NCBI GenBank assembly: GCA_030536315.1
Contig: JAUNQF010000003.1
Location: forward strand, 1-64,000
Direction of reading: 5' to 3'
Source: Coriobacteriia bacterium
GTDB lineage: Bacteria; Actinomycetota; Coriobacteriia; Coriobacteriales; Eggerthellaceae
Length of the DNA stretch: 64,000 nt
Shown here one piece after another: positions 60,271 through 64,000 of this stretch. The position numbers were made by a program, and so were the translations under genes. Numbering within the stretch: the stretch's first letter is position 1; each line of letters starts with the position of its first letter. The notes beneath the pieces are model-generated. The model worked only from the letters and a program-made list of their open reading frames with translations. It did not search any database and had not been told where the DNA came from.

Positions 60271-61269
60271 ATGGCTATTACTTTTGAAGGTTTTGAGAGA
60301 AGAATTGACAAGATTAATGGCGTGCTAAAAGAGCATGGTATTAAGTCTTTAGATGAATGTAAAGAAATTTGTGACAAGTCTGGTATTGACCCAATGGCTA
60401 TTGTCAAAGAAGTTCAACCTATCGCTTTTGATAACGCTGGCTGGGCATATACAATGGGTGCGGCTATTGCATTAAAGGAAGGTGTATCTTCCGCTGCTGA
60501 AGCCGCTGAGAAAATCGGAATTGGGCTTCAAGCTTTTTGCATTCCGGGCTCAGTTGCCGATGACCGCAAAGTTGGTCTTGGACATGGAAACCTCGGCGCG
60601 ATGCTTCTTCGTGATGAAACCAAGTGCTTTTGCTTTTTGGCAGGGCATGAGAGCTTCGCAGCTGCCGAAGGCGCTATCGGTATTGTAAAGAATGCTAACA
60701 AAGCACGTAAGGAACCGCTGAGAGTTATCCTTAATGGCCTTGGCAAAGACGCTGCTTTAATCATTAGTCGTATCAATGGTTTTACTTATGTACAAACTCA
60801 ATTTAACTATAAGACTAGCAAACTTAAAGTTGTTAAAGAAACAGCTTATTCTGATACTGAGAGGGCTGATGTTCGATGCTTCGGCGTGGATGATGTTCGC
60901 GAAGGTGTAGCTGTAATGCATCACGAAGGTGTTGATGTTTCCATTACTGGCAACTCCACTAATCCAACACGCTTTCAGCATCCAACCGCTGGCACCTACA
61001 AAAAAGAATGTGTTGAGCAAGGGAAGAAGTACTTCAGTGTTGCTTCTGGTGGAGGTACAGGACGCACGCTTCATCCTGACAATATGGCTGCTGGTCCTGC
61101 GTCTTATGGTATGACTGATACACTTGGACGTATGCATTCGGATGCGCAGTTTGCAGGATCTTCGTCAGTTCCTGCTCATGTTGAAATGATGGGCTTCTTA
61201 GGTATGGGGAATAATCCAATGGTTGGCGCCACAGTCGCAACCGCCGTAGCGGTTTCACAATCTAATTAA
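60271..61269 (+). CDS. GGGtGRT family protein
   Basis: A 332-aa protein recognised by its strongly conserved C-terminal block, ASGGGTGRTLHPDNMAAGPA followed by YGMTDTLGRMHSDAQFAGSS. The name of the family comes from this motif. Function unknown, but it is always near the NifU-like partner, which suggests an iron-sulfur role. Cys residues at CKEICDKSG and CFCFLAGHESFAAAEG are candidate ligands. RBS GGAGG. The end overlaps mnmA by 8 bases. Confidence 0.87.
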   Translation: MAITFEGFERRIDKINGVLKEHGIKSLDECKEICDKSGIDPMAIVKEVQPIAFDNAGWAYTMGAAIALKEGVSSAAEAAEKIGIGLQAFCIPGSVADDRKVGLGHGNLGAMLLRDETKCFCFLAGHESFAAAEGAIGIVKNANKARKEPLRVILNGLGKDAALIISRINGFTYVQTQFNYKTSKLKVVKETAYSDTERADVRCFGVDDVREGVAVMHHEGVDVSITGNSTNPTRFQHPTAGTYKKECVEQGKKYFSVASGGGTGRTLHPDNMAAGPASYGMTDTLGRMHSDAQFAGSSSVPAHVEMMGFLGMGNNPMVGATVATAVAVSQSN

Positions 61270-62302
61270 TTATTCCGCCGCCGAGTACGCGGTCGCCAAC
61301 GTATAGAACAGCGAATTGGCCAGGTGTGACTGAGTCGATACCTTCTGGATATTCCAAGATTACAGAATTTCCATCAACTTTAGCAAGGCAATCTTTTGGG
61401 ACTTGCCTATAGCGTAATTTTGCTTGGCATTTAAAATTCTCTGCAGGGGCTTTCCCTGATATCCAAGTAAAATCAGAAACATGAACTTCATCCACAAAAG
61501 TCTCATCCTTAGTACCTAAGATCACTTCGTTTTTCGTTTTGTCTAGCGACAAAACGTATAGGGGATCGCCCCCGGCGATGCCGAGGCCTTTTCTTTGTCC
61601 AATCGTATAGTTGATTAGGCCTTCGTGCTCACCAAGTATATTTCCTTTTGTGTCTATAACATTGCCAGGTTCAGGTTTGTAGTCAGAATTTTCAAGAATA
61701 TATTCGTAATAGGTTTTGCCTTCGGCAAAACACAAATCCATACTTTCTTCTTTGTCTACACAGGGAAGATTTGCTTCGCGAGCAAGCTCGCGGACCTCAT
61801 CTTTTGTATATTCCCCAAGAGGGAATATGATCTTCGATAATTTTTCTTGGTCCAAGAAATGGAGAACGTAAGATTGATCCTTCGTTAAGTCCTTAGCTTT
61901 ATGAAGCTCAAACTTATTCGCTTCGCAAACGATGCGAGCATAATGACCGGTAGCTATATGGTCACAATTTAGTTTTTTCGCGAGCTCAAATACTATGCCG
62001 AACTTCATTCTTTGATTACAAACAATACATGGATTAGGTGTCTTCGCTTCTTTATAAGTGTCGATAAAATAGCTGATAACTTCTTGTTGAAATTTTTCTC
62101 TGTAATCCACTACTTGAAATTCTATTTTTAGTTGCTTCGCAACTGATTTTGCGACTCTAAGATCATTATCGAAGTTAGGGCTATCGTGGAGGTGCATCAT
62201 GCAGCCAACTACTTCGTAGCCTTGGTTTTGAAGTAGAATAGCAGCGACGCTGCTGTCAAGCCCGCCGCTTAGTTCAACTAATATCTTCTTTTGCTTACTC
62301 AT
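61262..62302 (-). CDS. mnmA: MnmA tRNA-uridine 2-thiolase
   Basis: Adds sulfur to U34 of tRNA-Lys, -Glu and -Gln; 346 aa. PP-loop ELSGGLDSSVAAILL at residue 8, catalytic Cys in TPNPCIVCNQRMKFG (about 98) and the partner Cys in DLCFAEGKTYYEYI (about 195). NYTIGQRKGLGIAGGDPLYV is the family signature. The start at 62302 overlaps the end of the rlmB-like gene. The window also carries tRNA-Glu and tRNA-Gln genes, two of its substrates. Confidence 0.95.
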   Translation of the reverse strand: MSKQKKILVELSGGLDSSVAAILLQNQGYEVVGCMMHLHDSPNFDNDLRVAKSVAKQLKIEFQVVDYREKFQQEVISYFIDTYKEAKTPNPCIVCNQRMKFGIVFELAKKLNCDHIATGHYARIVCEANKFELHKAKDLTKDQSYVLHFLDQEKLSKIIFPLGEYTKDEVRELAREANLPCVDKEESMDLCFAEGKTYYEYILENSDYKPEPGNVIDTKGNILGEHEGLINYTIGQRKGLGIAGGDPLYVLSLDKTKNEVILGTKDETFVDEVHVSDFTWISGKAPAENFKCQAKLRYRQVPKDCLAKVDGNSVILEYPEGIDSVTPGQFAVLYVGDRVLGGGIIN

Positions 62303-63041
62303 TGTTCTGACGAACAAATTCATACATACAAGCAGTTGCTGCCTGTGCGACATTTAGTGATTCGATGTTGTTGATAGGTAATTTAACGATAAAGTCTGAG
62401 TTTTCCAAGACAAGTTTTGAAACACCATTGTGTTCATTTCCAAAGATCATTGTAATTTTGCCTTTTAAGTTTGTGTCTCATATATTTTCTGAGCCATGCT
62501 CGGAAGCACTCGCTATTCAATATTCATTTTTCTTTAAAGTTTCTATAACGGCATTTATATTGGACACTTTTACAATTGGTAATTTAAAGACAGCTCCAGC
62601 TGAAGTCTTATAAGTTGTTGAAGTTACTGAAGCAGCGCGGTCGTTTGGGATTATAAGTGCCGAGGCGCCGAAGGCGAGGGCGCTGCGTGCAATTGCGCCA
62701 AGATTGCCAGCGTCTTCGATGTGATCTAGAATCACGATCAGGCTCTTGACCTTATCTTTAGTCGTTTCTAACACGTTATCAATTTTGGCATATTCAAATG
62801 GTTTGGCTAGCGCCAAACAGCCTTGATGGGCTCCTCGAACAGATAGCTGATCGAGCACGGACTTATCGACCTTCTCAACTTTTATATTTTGAGATTGTGC
62901 AATTCGTACTATTTCAGAGATACCTTTATTATGTTTGAGGTTAATATAGTTTCCAATATAAATTTTTGAAATAGGCACGCAAGCGTGCAAAGCTTCGTTG
63001 ACAGCGCGAGGTGATTCTATATATTCAGAATTTTTATCCAC
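62295..63041 (-). CDS. TrmH/RlmB-family rRNA/tRNA 2'-O-methyltransferase
   Basis: SPOUT methyltransferase of 248 aa, probably the 23S rRNA Gm2251 enzyme. The N-terminal substrate-binding domain (IESPRAVNEALHA) leads to the trefoil-knot motifs: ILDHIEDAGNLGAIARSALA, IFGNEHNGVS and LPINNIESLNVAQAATACMY. TGAs (complement at 62517 and about 62478) are Trp; without them the last knot motifs and the SAM site would be lost. It overlaps mnmA by 8 bases. Confidence 0.9.
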
Positions 63042-63047
63042 TAAAAA

Positions 63048-63485
63048 CTAAATTGATTCAACCAAGGAACAAATTTCTTCAGGAGTTTCTGCCTTCATTA
63101 ATTTTTGTCTAAAATCTTCGTGAATCAAATTGCGAAAAATAAGAGCCAAAATATCAAGATGCTGGTTTGCGGCACCTTCGGGAACAGCAATTTGAAAAGC
63201 CATAGAAACTTTTTCGGAATTTGAATCCCACTGAATTGGATTTTTAAAACGTGTAAATGCAAGGCAAGCTTCTTTTACGCCAGCTGATTTTGCATGTGGG
63301 GTAGCGATAGAAAATCCAACAGCAGTAGACGCAGAGTTTTCGCGTTCAAAGACATCCTTTATATATTGTTCTTTGTCACTAAGTTTACCTGCGGCTTCCA
63401 TAGCATCAGCCATTTGCTTGATGGCTTCGTCTCTATAAGAAACGCCGCTATCAAAAATAACTAAATCTGTAGATATTAAACTCAT
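63048..63485 (-). CDS. Stand-alone PTS EIIA (fructose/mannitol type)
   Basis: A 145-aa phosphocarrier domain. The phospho-His is in GFSIATPHAKSAGVKEA (about residue 62), and AFQIAVPEGAANQHLDILAL is the conserved second part. The EIIABC gene at 29921 already has its own EIIA, so this one may serve another EII or have a regulatory role. It follows the M18 peptidase gene and precedes the methyltransferase. RBS GGAGGAAG. Confidence 0.88.
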   Translation of the reverse strand: MSLISTDLVIFDSGVSYRDEAIKQMADAMEAAGKLSDKEQYIKDVFERENSASTAVGFSIATPHAKSAGVKEACLAFTRFKNPIQWDSNSEKVSMAFQIAVPEGAANQHLDILALIFRNLIHEDFRQKLMKAETPEEICSLVESI

Positions 63486-63494
63486 ACTTCCTCC

Positions 63495-64000
63495 TTACTT
63501 TACTGTGTAATTTCCATCATCATGCATAATTAGTGTAGACGAATATACTGATTGAATTAGTTTCTTTAAGTGAAGCGCATCATGAGAGCTGCATGTTTCA
63601 TAGGCAGAATGCATTGCAAGTTGGGCAATTCCAACATCTGCGCCAATAACTGAAGTGTATGGCAACAAGAAACGTGCAAGTGTTTGCCCAGGAATAACAC
63701 CAGGTCTGTTATAGTAATCTTGAAGCTTCGCACCTTCCTTTTCGGCCATAGTGTGAAGAAGCGAAGAGCTAACAGCGTTTGTGCAATAAGAATACGAAGC
63801 TGCCTTCTTAAGCACTGCACCTTTGCCCATATAGGCACGTGCAATCTTATTGAACTTCTCTACATAATTAGGGTGCAATGCGTGAGCATTGTCAATTGAT
63901 AAGATAAATGAGTTTGGAAGCATCGCCCTAAAATCTGTCTTGTTCATCTTCATGCTGCCAAGACAGCGCATCATGACATTTGCCATAAATGTTGAATCGG
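63495..64000 (-). CDS. M18 aspartyl-type aminopeptidase (5' end outside window)
   Basis: C-terminal part of a dinuclear zinc aminopeptidase of the M18 family. SIDNAHALHPNYVEKF holds a metal-binding His and Asp, and GADVGIAQLAMHSAYET holds the second His near the end. The ASYSYCTNAVSSSLLHTMAE segment is also typical. The N-terminal half lies beyond the right edge of the window. It is upstream of the EIIA gene, 9 bases away, in a leftward operon. Confidence 0.88.
   Translation of the reverse strand, partial: DSTFMANVMMRCLGSMKMNKTDFRAMLPNSFILSIDNAHALHPNYVEKFNKIARAYMGKGAVLKKAASYSYCTNAVSSSLLHTMAEKEGAKLQDYYNRPGVIPGQTLARFLLPYTSVIGADVGIAQLAMHSAYETCSSHDALHLKKLIQSVYSSTLIMHDDGNYTVK

Noticed and set aside
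1-64000. TGA as glycine (code 25) or selenocysteine
   Set aside because: TGA sits at conserved Trp positions (ClpB WTG, EIIA NWDS, the AAA+ pore aromatic). Gly would break these motifs. Selenocysteine would need a SECIS element at each site and is not expected in so many genes.

Overview
Organism and genetic code. The window is AT-rich bacterial chromosomal DNA. It makes sense only if TGA is read as tryptophan (translation table 4). At least twenty genes, many of them housekeeping (dnaJ, clpB, priA, mfd, the fructose PTS, an rlmB-like methyltransferase, pduP), carry in-frame TGA where their families have Trp or where the frame simply continues. I found no gene that ends in TGA; all end in TAA or TAG. 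The dnaJ-hspR-clpB cluster, a Lys/Ala-rich N-terminal extension on the primary sigma factor, and an adjacent NifU-like / GGGtGRT pair suggest Actinomycetota, perhaps Coriobacteriia. That placement is inference. Neither a tRNA-Trp(UCA) gene nor a release-factor gene lies in the window.

Layout. 1-5.4 kb: heat-shock cluster (dnaJ, hspR, clpB) and alanine dehydrogenase. 5.4-9 kb: a DUF998 membrane protein and two tandem amino-acid permeases. 9-17.6 kb (minus strand): three YtcJ-type amidohydrolases, a MATE exporter and priA. 17.7-26.7 kb: a very long ABC ATPase-permease fusion, rpoD (with an apparent frameshift in a poly-A/Lys tract), a small membrane protein, mfd and tRNA-Gln. 26.7-29.8 kb (minus): two secreted proteins, one of them SusD/RagB-like, which is unexpected in a probable Gram-positive. 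29.9-32.1 kb: fructose PTS EIIABC and tRNA-Glu. 32.4-41.2 kb is an accessory region. It holds a PD-(D/E)XK-type nuclease, a metallophosphatase, a promoter plus structured 5' leader driving a second ClpP, a highly divergent ClpX-like unfoldase and a membrane-anchored DUF6273-like protein, then a GH28 lipoprotein, an alpha/beta hydrolase, a membrane protein and a PRTase-like protein.

41.3-56.9 kb is a 20-gene bacterial microcompartment operon for B12-dependent 1,2-propanediol (or glycerol) degradation. It contains shell proteins (EutS/PduU, EutN, PduT, PduA, PduB and a PduA paralogue with a basic tail), diol dehydratase PduCDE, its reactivase PduGH, cobalamin support (EutT-like adenosyltransferase, PduS), PduP, PduL and an acetate/propionate kinase. 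Together these turn the diol into aldehyde, acyl-CoA, acyl-phosphate and acid plus ATP. No PduQ alcohol dehydrogenase, diffusion facilitator or PocR-type regulator is present. Trp in this operon is almost always TGG (8 TGG, 1 TGA), whereas the neighbouring accessory genes mostly use TGA.

56.9-64 kb: HD-domain protein, DUF3137 protein, MFS transporter, NifU-like/GGGtGRT pair, mnmA, a TrmH/RlmB methyltransferase, a stand-alone PTS EIIA and the end of an M18 aminopeptidase.

The best candidates for something undescribed are the ClpP2/ClpX2/DUF6273 module with its leader RNA, and the SusD-like secreted pair.
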